Shown piece by piece: positions 36,301-51,099 of a stretch of DNA of 64,000 bases; the first letter of the stretch is position 1; every line of letters starts with the position of its first letter. A program made the translations under genes and the position numbers. Origin of the DNA: Centrapalus pauciflorus (taxonomy: Eukaryota > Streptophyta > Magnoliopsida > Asterales > Asteraceae). The notes beneath the pieces were generated by a model that saw only the letters and a program-made list of their open reading frames with translations, was not told the DNA's origin and did no database searches. The stretch is from the NCBI GenBank assembly GCA_020465985.1, contig JAANYP010003850.1, positions 248,001 through 312,000 on the forward strand, read 5' to 3'.

Positions 36301-36916
36301 CAACGTGCTTTCGGGCTTTTGCAATTGAAATAAGGCATAAGTCGCCTTTGTGTCTATCACCATAAATGCATATGTCTCGGCCCTCGGGAGTGGTAATCTT
36401 GATCATTCTTTTCTTGCAAACGATTTGGGCCTCGTTATGAACTAACCAGTCCATGCCTACTATGACATCGAATTCCCCGAACTCCATAGGGATCAGATCT
36501 ATATTGAATACTACGTCTTCTACCAATAATGTACAATTCCTATACACTTTGTCTGCTTTTACTAACATATTGCTAGCAGTCTCTATGTCAAGTACAAATT
36601 GCAGTTTGGAAGTTGGCATGTTAAATTGACGAGCAAATGTAGTGGAGACAAACGAACGATTTGCTCCAGAGTCAAACAGTATACGTGCAGGAATTGAATT
36701 AACATAGAACGTACCAGTGACCACTTCCGGGTCATCCTTTGCTTCTTCAGCTGTGATTTGGAACGCCCTTGTTGGAGCCCTTTGAGATTGATCCCTGCGA
36801 TCCGTGGAAGCTACAGAAGATCTTGTTGTTGATTGTGGAGCATTATGATCTCGTGTGGGACACCGATAGTCCTCAACGAGGATGAGGTGATCCCATTCTA
36901 TCTTGGCATTGGCCAT
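33311..36916 (-). pseudogene. Ty3/gypsy chromovirus (Tekay/Del-like) pol, frameshifted and 5'-truncated
   Basis: Read right to left. 36916-35540 gives aspartic protease (LFDSGANRSFVS) and reverse transcriptase (KIDLRSG, VMPFGLTNAPAAF, FIDDILIYS). A GT-AG segment at 35539-35451 interrupts between RQ and IQFLGHVIS. 35450-35256 continues into RNase H. One extra base near 35255 shifts the frame. 35206-33311 then completes RNase H (YTDASGTGLGAVLMQ), the integrase zinc finger (HPGSTKMYNDL...CRTC), the D,D,E core (MDFVTKLP; SDRDSRFTS) and a C-terminal chromodomain-like end (VKWKHHRGANHTWE). The chromodomain and motif order place it among Tekay/Del-type chromoviruses. Gag, the PBS and the 5' LTR are absent to the right, so this copy cannot move on its own. 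Confidence 0.88.
35451..35539 (-). other. Intron-like 89-bp insertion in gypsy pol
   Basis: On the minus strand the RT codons for LRQ are followed by gtacgt, then 80 AT-rich bases, then tttaatttcag, and coding resumes with IQFLGHVIS in the same frame. Removal restores the conserved FWLxxVxFLGHVIS-type junction exactly. It has plant-intron borders, composition and length. Without removal the frame runs into a stop at 35456. Confidence 0.75.
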
Positions 36917-37746
36917 CCTTGGCCCCTATATCTTTAGTTGATTGAAATTATGTGTTGGATATACATGGTTAGCATGTTAATTGTTATTTATATTAATCCT
37001 GGAATTCACTAAACAACTTTTGTTGTTTACCCCTTTAGTTGTTAACCTTTTACAGGTTTGAGCTATCGAGCGGGAAGAGTATATTCTTCCTCGTTATTCA
37101 AAGTGTAGACTCGAGACTAACGGTATGCGTTGGTGATTGTGTTGGGTTTGGGTTAGTCGACCTCTTGGCCTTGACTATTCGTTTGCAGGATCATGACCTG
37201 TAACCTTGTAGATTCAATAGTTGTTTATTCGGATGCATCACTTATGATGCATTAATTGTAAAAGTTTTAATTCTACCCTAATTCCGCAAGTATTGATGTA
37301 TAAATTATTGTTAATTACACTAAAATATGTATTATTGTTGTATGGGTGTTTCACACCAGAGATGAAACTTCATTTGCTTCTGCAGGGCGTTTAAGAGGAG
37401 TTCTAGACGCCACTCCATCCATAAACTCCTTATTATCAAGTATCTGCACAAAACTAACATTTCTCATCTACCCCAATTAATTTTAATCAGAACGTACGTA
37501 CAAGCTATGATCGAAACTGCTACATTCTAATTATCATTAGCAAAGAAGGTATATCATACATCTTCAACAAGTGAGGTCTTAGTGATCCATGGTGCTACAC
37601 CATTTGTCCGAATGTTGTCTTTGGCCCATTCGCATGCTAAATTCTTCGTAAGCTGATTCATTGCACCTAACACAAACATTACAAGTTTACAACCCAACCC
37701 TTATTTTGTTTATATCGACCCAAGATCAGAATCAAACAATTCAAGC

Positions 37747-38653
<907 letters not shown>

Positions 38654-38743
<90 letters not shown>
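38654..38743. repeat. (TA)n microsatellite abutting SDR exon 2
   Basis: About 90 bp of TA that runs up to within two bases of the exon 2 splice donor, so the intron begins gtatatata. Confidence 0.95.
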
Positions 38744-38748
<5 letters not shown>

Positions 38749-39647
38749 TGTGGGTCCATAAATAGATCCAGAGAAGGGGTTAACCAGACCTGCAACGGAG
38801 GAGATGAACACAATGCTTCCAGATCCAGAAGCTTTTAAAAGAGGATGTGAAAGTTGAGATATGTGGTAAGACGATTCAAAATTGGTAGCCATCAGCATAG
38901 AGTATTCTTCGGGAGTATAATCTGTAGTAGCCTTCTTTATGCATGTTCCAACATTGTTTACCTGCTAACAAGAAACATGCTATATATGAATGTAGTACTC
39001 CTTTAGGGTGCCTTTGGTACGGTGGATTTCAAAGAAATTAAACAATCGCGTCTGGTTTATAATTCACTCTTTTTTATCTATATATATAATTCTCAATGGA
39101 AAGCAAATTATAAATTACATTTCTCTCGTTTTCTCATCAAATTAAATAGACAAAATCAAAATGATAAAAAGAGAGTGTAGTTTTTCTTTCATTTTTTACA
39201 TCAATCTGCATTATTATAATCAAAATATGTATCAAAACGTGAAAAGAGAATGAATAGATAGAATTGAAAATGCAAGCTTAATTATAAATCCATAAAATTT
39301 CATTTCCACGATTCTATAGTTGCAATAGCACTCTTAAAGGGCGTTTGGTATAGAAACATAATGGATTAGATTTAGAGGTTTTATTTAACCAATGATAATG
39401 ACACATACAAAATGATTGACATAAAGCACAAAGTGAAATATATAAAAATTCTATTTCTTTTTCATGTTTCTAATTTTTTTCATTTTATCAAGAAAAGGAA
39501 AAAAAAAATGAAATCTATATAGAAATGAATTTTCCAATCGATCATTTCGATCAGATTTAAGGTTAGGCTCTCATCAAATGAAAAAAGAAAGCTTATAAAC
39601 TACACGTAATTTCATTCTTTCGATTTTCATCGTATCATATGCACATG

Positions 39648-39884
39648 CAGGGCCGGCCCTGAGCAAGGTTAAAACAGACATTCGCCTAGGGCCCATTAAT
39701 CATAGGGGTCCATCTTCAAAAATTATAGTATATATTTAGGTCTATTAACAATTAAACAATGTAATTGACTTACAAATTTTCTAGTTTTAATATTATGTAA
39801 TTATAGGTTTTTGTTGTTAATTTATATTTTTACTTGAATTTTTTTTATTTTGAATACACACACACAACGATTGGACCGGCCCTG
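39648..39884. mobile_element. hAT MITE (CAGGGCCGGCCCTG ends) in SDR intron 1
   Basis: Ends CAGGGCCGGCCCTGAG and GACCGGCCCTG. Flanking 8-mers tgcacatg and tggacatg (39640-39647, 39885-39892) agree at 7 of 8 positions. Related ends occur at 49290-49980. Confidence 0.8.
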
Positions 39885-40405
39885 TGGACATGCATAAAAA
39901 ACACGGACATGCATAAAAAACACAGAAACTGATGGTAAGAGAGAAACATGATTTTTAAATCCAACAATGTACGCAATATACTTATCAAGATGCCTATATA
40001 TGTACCCCAAATATGAATTGAGTAACGTTTAAACGCAAGGGACATACACACTCCTTTGAAGTTATTATTTATGAGGAGCAGAGATCAATATGACGGATCG
40101 ATCGAGAGAGAACTTACTAGAATGTGGAGTTTTCCGTTGAACTGAGACGAGACTTTTTCTAGAAGCTGTTGCCGTTGGGAACGAGAAGCTACGTCGCAGA
40201 CGGAACCAGTGATGGTGAAGCCTTTGTCGGACCATTCTTTTAATTGTCTGTTGAGGTCAGTCTCGTTGCGTGAACACGTGTGCACCGCTGCCCCTAACTC
40301 CGCTAATTCCTCCACCACAGCACACCCAATTCCTCGTGTACCGCCGGTGACGAGAGCTGTAGTTCCGACTAGAGACCATCTAACTGCCGTTGTCGTTGTG
40401 CTCAT

Positions 40406-40530
40406 TCTCTAATACTTGCACGTAACCAACGCACCTCTAATAATACAACCCTCCTTTTATTCTTAATTTAAAAACTTGCTGCCCATACTCAAGTAATTAA
40501 TATATATCACTTTATTTACACGTAAATTTG
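40406..40530 (-). promoter_or_regulatory. Probable promoter and 5' UTR of the SDR gene
   Basis: Immediately upstream of the SDR ATG. A tatatatta TATA-like element (minus strand) lies about 95-105 bases upstream of the ATG, near 40500. An acgtgtaaat and a tacgtgcaag ACGT-core element lie nearby. Inference from position and sequence only. Confidence 0.4.
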
Positions 40531-41125
40531 TTTATATTATAATTATTTTAATAAATTACAAATTTTATATAGAATTTGATAATAAACGACACAACTATGA
40601 ATATTATGAAAGAAATATGACTCAATATTTATCTTAAACACTGTAAATTATAAAATGAAAAAATTATAAAAATAATTTAATGAATTTCTAAATGATGAAC
40701 CGGGAAAACATTGTAACATCATTAACATTATTTATAATTAATAACAGTACATAATTGAGATACAGTTTATTATTAGTTTTGCTAATAATTAATATCAACA
40801 CTTAAAAATTGATTTCAAGTGTCCAATATTTTAACCATTAAAAAGAAATAATTAACCTAGAGTAGTTAACAAATCTTTTATACATAGTAACTATTAATTA
40901 ACTGAATTAATTATTTAAACAAAAAGAATTTAATTAAATTACACGTGTCAAATGAATGTCACGCCAATTGGCAGTCTAATTAAGTGTCAAATGACAATAT
41001 ATTTACTATTCTAAAAGAATAGATAGATTTTATTTCGAAAACTTATGACCAAATATATATGCCAATGAGTTTTTAGTCAAATGATAGTGTTTTTGAAAAA
41101 TATTTGAAAAACATAATACTTCTAG
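40531..41125. other. AT-rich stretch with a Helitron 5'-end remnant
   Basis: On the minus strand near 41025 the sequence starts TCTATTCTTTTAGAATAG and is followed by a tgacacgtgtaat motif, as in the other short Helitrons. No 3' end was located. Confidence 0.4.
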
Positions 41126-41134
41126 TTTTATCTA

Positions 41135-41428
41135 GGGTTAAGGTCGTACAATACCAACACACTTTTTCAAATGTGTCGAAATGGTACATTAATTTTCTTT
41201 TTATTACTTATATGGCATATATACGTTAGTTTTTCATTTCAATATGATACATTTCGACATAAAACCCGGTTAAAAAATCGAGATCTATTTGTTTGAAAAC
41301 CAGACTCTATATAGAAACATATCATATTGTTATAAAAGTTAAAGTTTATGTATCATATTGGTAAGAAAAAAAAGTCTACCATACTATTATGTTTGAAAAA
41401 GTATGTTGGTATTGTACAACTTTAACCC
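41135..41428. mobile_element. Small TIR element with 9-bp duplication
   Basis: Inverted ends GGGTTAAGGTCGTACAATAC and GTATTGTACAACTTTAACCC, flanked by ttttatcta and ttttattta (41126-41134, 41429-41437; 8 of 9). It is related by its ends to the larger element at 18620-19173. 294 bp, no ORF. Confidence 0.82.
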
Positions 41429-41437
41429 TTTTATTTA

Positions 41438-42378
41438 CTTAATACAATTTTTACCAAAAAAAATTTTCACTCAATTCCTTTTTACTCAAATTAAATTTCA
41501 TTAAAAAACAATTTGAAATCAATGAAATTTGACATAAATCAAACGATATATACTAACCTTAAAACAATTTAAAAGTCACTATAACAAGTAAAACATTAAA
41601 TTTTAAATAGGATTAATATTTAAAAAACTCCCAATAAAATTTATCATTTTCTCAATTAAGTCCGTAATTATTTTTTCTTTCAATTGTTAAAGTCGTTAAA
41701 CTAAGTTTATCTTATCCAAATGTATATATTTTGACCGGGTACTGGATTAGCCGGTAAAACACGATTAATAATACAAAAATTTTTAAGGACTTAACCACTA
41801 TAATACGAAAAGAACAAAAGATGATGGATTTTTTTTCAACATTAAACAAGTGAAAACTAGTTTGGTAACCAGTTGAACAATTCAAATATACTCATTTGAA
41901 TAAAACAAAAATAGTTTAGCATTCAAACAATAAGAAAAAAAATTTTAAGCTTAATCGCGAAAGAAAAGTTGCTGTGTTTTTTCGATATTAACCCTTTTTA
42001 AATAATTGTATATGATTATAAAATTTTATTTGTATTGATAAAAATAGTTTTTTTTGTATGAACCTATTGTCTGATTTCTAAATTGAATTGTTTTGATGGA
42101 TTAACCGAAAACTATTGTAAGTTGGTTTTGTTGGTTAAATTTGAATTTGTGATTTTTTTAATTTAGTTTGAAATGAGTAGAAAAAGAACCAATTAAAAAT
42201 AAAAAGATTTTTAAAAAAAAATTCTATTTAGAATAAAAGGTGAGTAAAAAAAAAAGAAAGATCATTTAAAAAAAAAAAGACAATATCTGGGTAAGAATTT
42301 TGAATAAGATTTGGTTAAACCACCGTCTTTTAATCAGGTTTAAAAACGAAACCACTATATTTTAATATACCACTATTT
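41438..42378. other. AT-rich non-coding stretch
   Basis: No gene, no clear repeat borders. Confidence 0.4.
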
Positions 42379-43255
42379 AGGAAATATATATATTATATAT
42401 ATATATATACATTTACCAAGATGTAGATTACTATTCATAACCTATTCATCCTATTACTTTTTGATTATTTTTTTTTTGTTTTTTGTTTTTTGTTTTTAAG
42501 CTTTTATGTTTTTCCCATATAATTTATTTATCAATTTGTTTTAATTAAATAATATATAATTCTATATTATAACTTATTTAATACTAATTTAATTTAATAT
42601 TTAAAAATTATAGTTTTACATTAATACAAACTTCAATTCACAATCATTTTCAAATGTTGTTATTTTATTTAATCCAATTTTAAATTTACTTAATATTAAC
42701 TATTTCTTTGAAAATTTTTTCTTATTTTTTTTATGTTCTGATTTCTTTCTATTTTTATAGATTCTTATAAAATAAAGTATAGTGAAACTATTTCCTTTCT
42801 ATTTTTTTCTATATAAGGAAATATATAAAAATAATAACATTTATCAAGATGATAAACCACTTTTCATTCATAACATCTTCACCCTTTTTTTTTTTGTTTT
42901 TATGATTTTGTGTTTTTCCTATATAATTTATTTATTAATTTGTTTTGATTAAATAAAATTATAATTCTATATTATATTTTATTTAATACTAATATTTAAA
43001 TATTAGAGTTTTACATTTAATACAAATTTTCATTCAAAGTCATTTTCAAACATAGTTAATTTATTTAATCCGATTTTAAGTTTACTTAATGTTAACTATT
43101 ATTGCTTTGAAACTTTTTTTTTATGTTTTGATTTTTTTCTATTTTTATATATTTTTATAAAATAAATAATATTACACATAATTTTCACTACATGTAAAAT
43201 ATAGTGAAATAATTTCCTTTTAAATAGGAATTATTAATTTTTTTTTCTGTATAAA
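42379..43255. repeat. Tandem duplication of an about 437-bp AT-rich unit
   Basis: Copy 1 starts aggaaatatatat at 42379 and copy 2 starts aggaaatatataa at 42816. Matching landmarks include tttcccatataatttattta / tttcctatataatttattta and gattatt...gttttta. The copies are diverged by several percent with indels. Confidence 0.75.
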
Positions 43256-43420
43256 GAAATATATAATCATTGTTATCATAAAACATATTGTATATTATCA
43301 AACTTTTTTTTAACAGAAAAACACATATATCCCTAATCTTACTTTTAAATTTACACCTTTATATATTATCCAATATTAGTTACCATTCTTAATCTGTTTG
43401 ATACATAACATTATTTATAA

Positions 43421-43422
<2 letters not shown>

Positions 43423-43476
<54 letters not shown>
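43423..43476. repeat. (TA)n microsatellite
   Basis: About 53 bp of TA. Confidence 0.95.
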
Positions 43477-43480
<4 letters not shown>

Positions 43481-43910
43481 TGGGTTCAAATGAGTACCAC
43501 TAGGTTTGCGGAGTACCGGAGGTACCTCGCTTAAAACCATTTTTTTTGAAATTTTTTTTCATAATCATGTTTAAATTAATAATATAAGACTACTTGCAAA
43601 AAATCACACCCAAACACACACTATAACTATGTGAAACGTGCAAGTTCACATGAACTGCACTGTTGTGAATGTATGTTCACAGCTAAGCATGTTCACATGA
43701 ATTTTTTCACGTTCACATGACTTTTAAGAGGCTAGAAAGTGTGAATGTGTGTAATTCTTTTACGAATAGGCTTATATTATTTGTATCTAAATTAATATGA
43801 AAAAAAAATTAAAAAAAAAAACTTTTTTTCGGAGCATGTTCACATCTAAAACCCGTGTGTTCACAGGTACTCACGGTACTCTGCATTTTTTAGGTACTCA
43901 CACGAACCAT

Positions 43911-43914
<4 letters not shown>
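43477..43914 (+). mobile_element. TA-microsatellite cassette, family B
   Basis: Starts GAATTGGGTTCAAATGAG, ends CACACGAACCATATTC. Nearly identical to 38218-38653 in the same orientation. Bordered on both sides by TA arrays. Confidence 0.85.

Positions 43915-43952
<38 letters not shown>
43915..43952. repeat. (TA)n microsatellite
   Basis: About 36 bp of TA between a family B and a family E cassette. Confidence 0.95.
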
Positions 43953-46092
<2,140 letters not shown>

Positions 46093-46497
46093 TCAGGTTA
46101 AAAAAAGTACATCTCGAAATCAAGTGCACTCGAAGGTACCAACCTTAAAAAACTTTTTTAAATTTTTTTTTCTCATAACCATGTTTAATTTAATGGTATA
46201 CGCATGATATATGAATTTCACATACATTCACACTTTCTGTGCCCTTAAAAACTATGTAAATGTTCAATGCATATTTATGTGAATGGTCATCCATGTGAAT
46301 GACCTATTTCACCCCATGTGAATGGTGTGAATGACCATTCACATGATCTTTTTTTACCATTCATAATATTTATGATGATGCTTTTTTTAAAAAAAGTCTT
46401 GTAATGTTGCCTTATACATGTCTATTAAAAAACATATATGTGAATGATCATTCACATTATGGTACGCTGGAATCTGATAGGTACGCTGATGAACCTG

Positions 46498-46498
<1 letters not shown>
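46093..46498 (+). mobile_element. Chimeric TA-microsatellite cassette (B/C-like left arm, D right arm)
   Basis: The left end (tcaggttaaaaaaagtac, then cgaaggtaccaacc) resembles the GTACC ends of families B and C, while the right two thirds, ending GGTACGCTGATGAACCTGATT, match family D as seen at 57762-58857. The shared interior runs from aatttcacatacattcac to gaatgatcattcacatta. Confidence 0.65.

Positions 46499-46578
<80 letters not shown>
46499..46578. repeat. (TA)n microsatellite
   Basis: About 80 bp of TA. Confidence 0.95.
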
Positions 46579-46580
<2 letters not shown>

Positions 46581-46852
46581 GTGAGTTCAATGGAGAACCT
46601 TATGCATCGAAGAACCTTGGAGAACCACAATGCATCGCTAGAAAAACTGAAATGCATCACGTAGAAATCGATGCATCACGGGGGAATTTGATACATCAAG
46701 TGGAAATAATGTAAAACTCGATGCATCACTCGAGAATTTGATGCATCACGTGAAAATAATGATGCATTATGGGGGAATTGTGATGCATTTGTGGTGGTGC
46801 ATGGAGGTTCTTCACGGTTTTTCGATGCATGGAGGTTCTCCATTGAACCCAC

Positions 46853-46855
<3 letters not shown>
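46579..46855 (+). mobile_element. TA-microsatellite cassette, family A
   Basis: Starts GGGTGAGTTCAATGGAG and ends CTCCATTGAACCCACCTC. Same orientation as 3791-4099 and inverse to 37844-38121. Confidence 0.82.

Positions 46856-46936
<81 letters not shown>
46856..46936. repeat. (TA)n microsatellite
   Basis: About 80 bp of TA. Confidence 0.95.
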
Positions 46937-46940
<4 letters not shown>

Positions 46941-47680
46941 ATGAATTCCACATGTTTCACACAGTACTGCAGGTAACATTCAAAACGAAACTTTTTTGAC
47001 ATAAAAATGTACAAAATAACATTATAATTTAATATAAATCGATATCATTGCTTTATATCAAGCAAAATTAAAAAAAAAAAAAAAAAACTCCTTTTTAATG
47101 AATGTTTATCATTTGTTCACACTAACTTTTTGTAATATTACTTAATAAAAACACATTATAACCGAATTATATTAGTTATACCGGAAGTACCACTTTTACC
47201 CATATCCGAGGTACCATTCAAAATAAATCTTCTTTCAATTATTTTAAAAAAAATTTGTAAAATAATATTATAAGTTAATGTAAATTGGTATCATGGTTTT
47301 TATCAATTGAAATTACAAGAAAGAAATTAACTTGATTACTTTTATGGAAAAAATAATGAACGAACATGCAAAAAAATAAAAACATGTTGGTTTTTTTTCA
47401 TAGTAAACTCAAATCAAATGACAAATGGTATACAATTGTAGCGTATTCTATGTCAAAATTCAATTTATGAGACGTATTTTAAAAAAGGCACGTTTAAGGT
47501 ATCTTAGTTTGAAAAATACATATTTAGAATAAAAAATCTGATAAAATGTATATTTAAGGAATCAATGAATCATTATCACATGGAATATCGATCTTAAGGA
47601 CCATTTAAACATGTTTTCTTTTAATGGAATAATAGGATTGGAAACTTTTTTGCTTGGAGTTTGTTGTGTACTGTTTGGGC
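46937..47680. other. Decayed cassette-like and AT-rich sequence
   Basis: The first bases (ttcaaatgaattccac) resemble a family B/C end directly after the TA array, but no right end is found. 47330-47410 resembles one arm of the MITE at 52526-52829 (acatgttggtttttttt). Confidence 0.4.
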
Positions 47681-47688
47681 CTTGTGGG

Positions 47689-48302
47689 TAGAGGAAGAGG
47701 TGCACATTTTTTGGATTGTAATCGAACCGGATCGGTTTTAAACTGGTCCGGGTTTTTGCAAAAAAACCGGTGGATTCTAATCGGTTTTTGATCCAAAAAA
47801 TTGTAACCTATGTAACCGGTTCCGGTTCAGAAAAAACCGCTTTTTTTGTTGTTTTTTTTGGGCTTGCTTTATTTTTCTCTTTTGGGTTTTCTTTCTTTTT
47901 CTTTTTGGGGCTAGGTTTCTTTTTTTTGGGCTTAACAAGTCTATTAAACAAATATAATTTATAAATTTATATTTATACATTTATACCAAACACATCATCT
48001 TTTTTATAATTATAATTACAAATATATAATTATAGATTAAGTTAACACATATATTTTACTCCAAACAAATATATTTTACATCATATTTGATTATACAAGT
48101 ATATAAAAAGTTTAAAACCACCAATTATAATCACAAATATATAATTATAATTCGGAATTTATCCGGTTTTTTATCCAGTAAAAAATCTGGTTGCTAAAAT
48201 AAACACATAACCGGTCAAATAACCGGTTCGGTTAAAACTGGTCCGGATAAAAAAAAATGTTTCGGATCGAAATCGGTCATTCAGATTTTTTGTGCACCTC
48301 TA
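47689..48302. mobile_element. hAT-like non-autonomous element with CCGGTT/AACCGG arrays
   Basis: Ends TAGAGGAAGAGGTGCACA and TGTGCACCTCTA, flanked by a perfect 8-bp duplication, cttgtggg (47681-47688 and 48303-48310). The left terminus has a 6-bp expansion relative to the right. Both subterminal regions are rich in accggttcggtt-type motifs. AT-rich centre, no ORF. Confidence 0.87.
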
Positions 48303-48347
48303 CTTGTGGGGGTGCCAGAATCTAGTTCAGCTGTGAATTAAGTGAAT

Positions 48348-48716
48348 ACTAGTTTATTACCCGCATATTACGCGGAAATTTTTAATATAAATAAAATATA
48401 ATAAATTAAAATGTAAAGATATAAATATTATTCTTTAAAACAAAACTATATAAATACATATGAATAGTAATTATTTTCTTATATTTTTTAAAATTTTTAT
48501 TATTTTATATCATAATTAATAAGTTAGTAGAGTATTAGATTATTTTTGATTTTTTGAATTTAAAAGTAGATTATATTAAATTTATATAGAATTAAATTAA
48601 ATTTCTTTATTATTCTTAAAAACTCATAAATGCCACGTGTCGATTCATGGTAATGACACGTGGCTTAACAAGAGAAGAGTATAATTACTCTTTTATTAGT
48701 ATTTATAGATTATAGA
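48348..48716 (-). mobile_element. Short non-autonomous Helitron
   Basis: On the minus strand it starts TCTATAATCTATAAATAC and ends with hairpin CCGCGTAATATGCGGG, then CTAGT at 48352-48348. It carries paired tgacacgtgg/ccacgtgtcg motifs near its 5' end and is closely related to 21155-21660 and 63657 onward. Confidence 0.72.
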
Positions 48717-49281
48717 TTCAAGATGAAGATCTACAGATACATGTATTCAAAAGATGGCTCTACCTTGGATCGAAAAAAGAAACGGTAAAAACAATTGGAA
48801 TTGGTGAAATTGGATTTCAGTTCCTCGGCTAATTGAGTCTATGTTGTTTTGTATTGTTATCGAGGTTTATCTTTCAAGTCTAGCTTATTTGTGTTTATCT
48901 CTATTCTCGTGGAGATTCTTGGTGTATTATGGTATTTGGGGTTTCTAATTGTCTTTTAAAAAGAATTTTTAAACCATGATTCTTTACATATATAACTATG
49001 ATCAAAACTACATTATATTTTCATGTCATTTTCCTATATTAGTTTATTTAGAAAACATATTAAAACCCTCATATTTCATATGTGTGCACACATGAACCGC
49101 GAGCACATGGATCATGCATGTAGACGAGCACTTCCAATTTTGAAGGAAAATATGTTCAGATTTTTGGATTTTGCAACATTAATTAGATGAATCTCATTTT
49201 TTAAGTTATAGTTTTCATGAGATAACACATAGGTAATGTTTGTTTCAAATATTTCGTGGCTTCACATTGTATGAAATATAT
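48717..49281. other. Non-coding stretch
   Basis: No ORF, repeat boundary or RNA gene supported. Confidence 0.4.
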
Positions 49282-49289
49282 AATAGTGT

Positions 49290-49980
49290 CAGTGTCGGCC
49301 CTATCATTTTTGAGGCCCGGGGCATATGTTTAAAAAGAGCCCTCTATATATAAAAACAAAATTCGTATAAAAAATTACCATTAAATAATATTGAGAAAAA
49401 AAGCTATACTTTTTATCCGTATGATTATAAATTTGGCAAAAATTGCATACAATTTTAAGTTATATTTTTATTAGTAAATTGAGAAAAAAAGTTTAAATTT
49501 TAATTGATTTATATTATAAACAATAAAAATACGTGTCAAAAATAAATAACATCCCAGTGAATAAATACATGTCTGATTAGTATTTTTAATAGTCGTATAA
49601 TAAATAACATAAATCACGTGATAAACAAAAATAAAAAATAAAGCTCATTGAAAAACAAAAGTATAAATATTGAATTGACTGATAGTATATTGATATAAAG
49701 TAAATAGACGATTTCTGTAAATGAAAATCCTAGTGGCAGTGATGGGATATAAAATAAAATAAAATGCACACAATGAGATTTGAAACCATGCCATTAGGCT
49801 CCCAAGATCAGATGACTGCCAGTTAAACCAACACATTATTTATGTTTTTTATCACCTAAAAAATATATAAGCTAATACTAGACACCTAGGCTTATTAACA
49901 TATAAATACTTTTTGGGCCCATTATTGTGAATTGGGCCTTGGGCGGTGGCCCAGGTGGACCAGGCCCAGGGTCGGCCCTG
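49290..49980. mobile_element. hAT-like element with GGCCCTG ends
   Basis: Ends CAGTGTCGGCCCT and AGGGTCGGCCCTG. Flanking 8-mers aatagtgt and agtagtgt (49282-49289, 49981-49988) agree at 7 of 8 positions. A tRNA-like segment is embedded at 49745-49838. No transposase. Confidence 0.75.
49745..49838 (-). other. tRNA-like segment, possible SINE or tRNA pseudogene
   Basis: On the minus strand, TTGGTTTAACTGGCAG resembles a Pol III A box. About 35 bases later ATGGTTTCAAATCTC resembles a B box (GGTTCAAATCC-type) with one extra base, followed by T/A-rich tails. The cloverleaf is imperfect, so this is not a functional tRNA gene. Confidence 0.35.
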
Positions 49981-49988
49981 AGTAGTGT

Positions 49989-51089
49989 ACAAATAAATCT
50001 AAGATAATAAATCGAAACTCATTTTGTCATGTGTTGCACTCTCAATGCATCAATTTTTTTTTTGGTATGTTATCATTAATCTGATTTAAATTTAAATCTA
50101 ACTCTAAACTAAATATTATATATCTGTGTTTAACCATATATTTCCTTATCATCAATTTAATCTAATCTAGATTTCATCTTATTTATTTCACTATCAAATT
50201 ATATCAAATAAAACTATATAAATTAAAAATAAAAAATTTAAAGGAATGATAAAAAGGTTATTATTCATATATATTTACAAAGTTAACAAAATAATAGTTA
50301 TGACAAATAGCAATTTTATTATTATTTTGTTAAAATAAATTAATTTTCTATGTTTCAGTTTTAATTATATATGCAATTTATGTAAGCATCTTTATACTAA
50401 AAATATCACATGTTGGCATGTTGCAGGTGAGTTAATAAACTAGAATATAAATAAAAAGGTTAATGCATCATCGGGCCATTATTATGACCAGCAAATCGGT
50501 ATGACCCATAAACCATATATAGGAAATCATTAACCGGCCCATTTGACTTTGACTTGTTAGGTAAATACACAGCATGGGGCAATCCAAGCTTGAAAACTAA
50601 TGGGTTAAATCCTGAATGCGGTGGTCTGGTTCTATTTCATCCAGGCATTTTTATGTTACAAAAAACATTTGAATAAATTAAATACTATTCCAAGTATTTA
50701 GGATTGAAAAAGTCCTTTATTCTTAAATTTTAAAAATAAAAATAAATTTTAGTTACGTTTTATTGTTCAAAATTTCAAACACAATAAAAAAAACTTTAAT
50801 TTATTTAAATTTAATTTCACAAACTAACACACCCTTGAAGTTTACTTACAAGCACCCACCACACACATTTATTTTTACACAAACCTACGAAGTTGAAAAT
50901 ATGAAAAGGGGACTCCATCTACATTAAGAACCCACGTGGAAAAAAGTGAATCTTGGACAAACCCTAGAACGAAATAAATCCTGAGTACCACGTGTCCAAA
51001 AATGGACATATGTAAATATTCTCTGCAACAACCCCTGTGTTACATCAGTATAAATACATATAAAGACCCAGAGGATTTTCTGTTAATGA
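49989..51089. other. Non-coding stretch with promoter-like block
   Basis: 50920-51066 contains ACGT-core elements (acccacgtggaa, taccacgtgtcc) followed by a TATA-like ataaatacatataaag at about 51053. This is the arrangement of a plant promoter, but no coding sequence follows in the window. Confidence 0.3.
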
Positions 51090-51099
51090 TTTATGAAAT

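Larger units (their letters stand above)
28456..37353 (+). mobile_element. LTR-derived insertion in SDR exon 4
   Basis: Begins TGTAACACCCC and ends GGGTGTTTCA (TG...CA ends), bounded by cacca at 28451-28455 and 37354-37358. The left part (28456 to about 31347) looks like a plus-strand LTR of the TGTAACACC type: AT-rich U3, GA-rich leader around 28790-28840, and a splice-donor-like aaggtataatc near 28900. The right part (about 36940-37353) looks like the LTR's distal end. No second copy of either end was seen, so the simplest reading is a solo LTR later split by the nested minus-strand gypsy element and a hAT element. A heavily deleted full element is the alternative. Confidence 0.75.
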
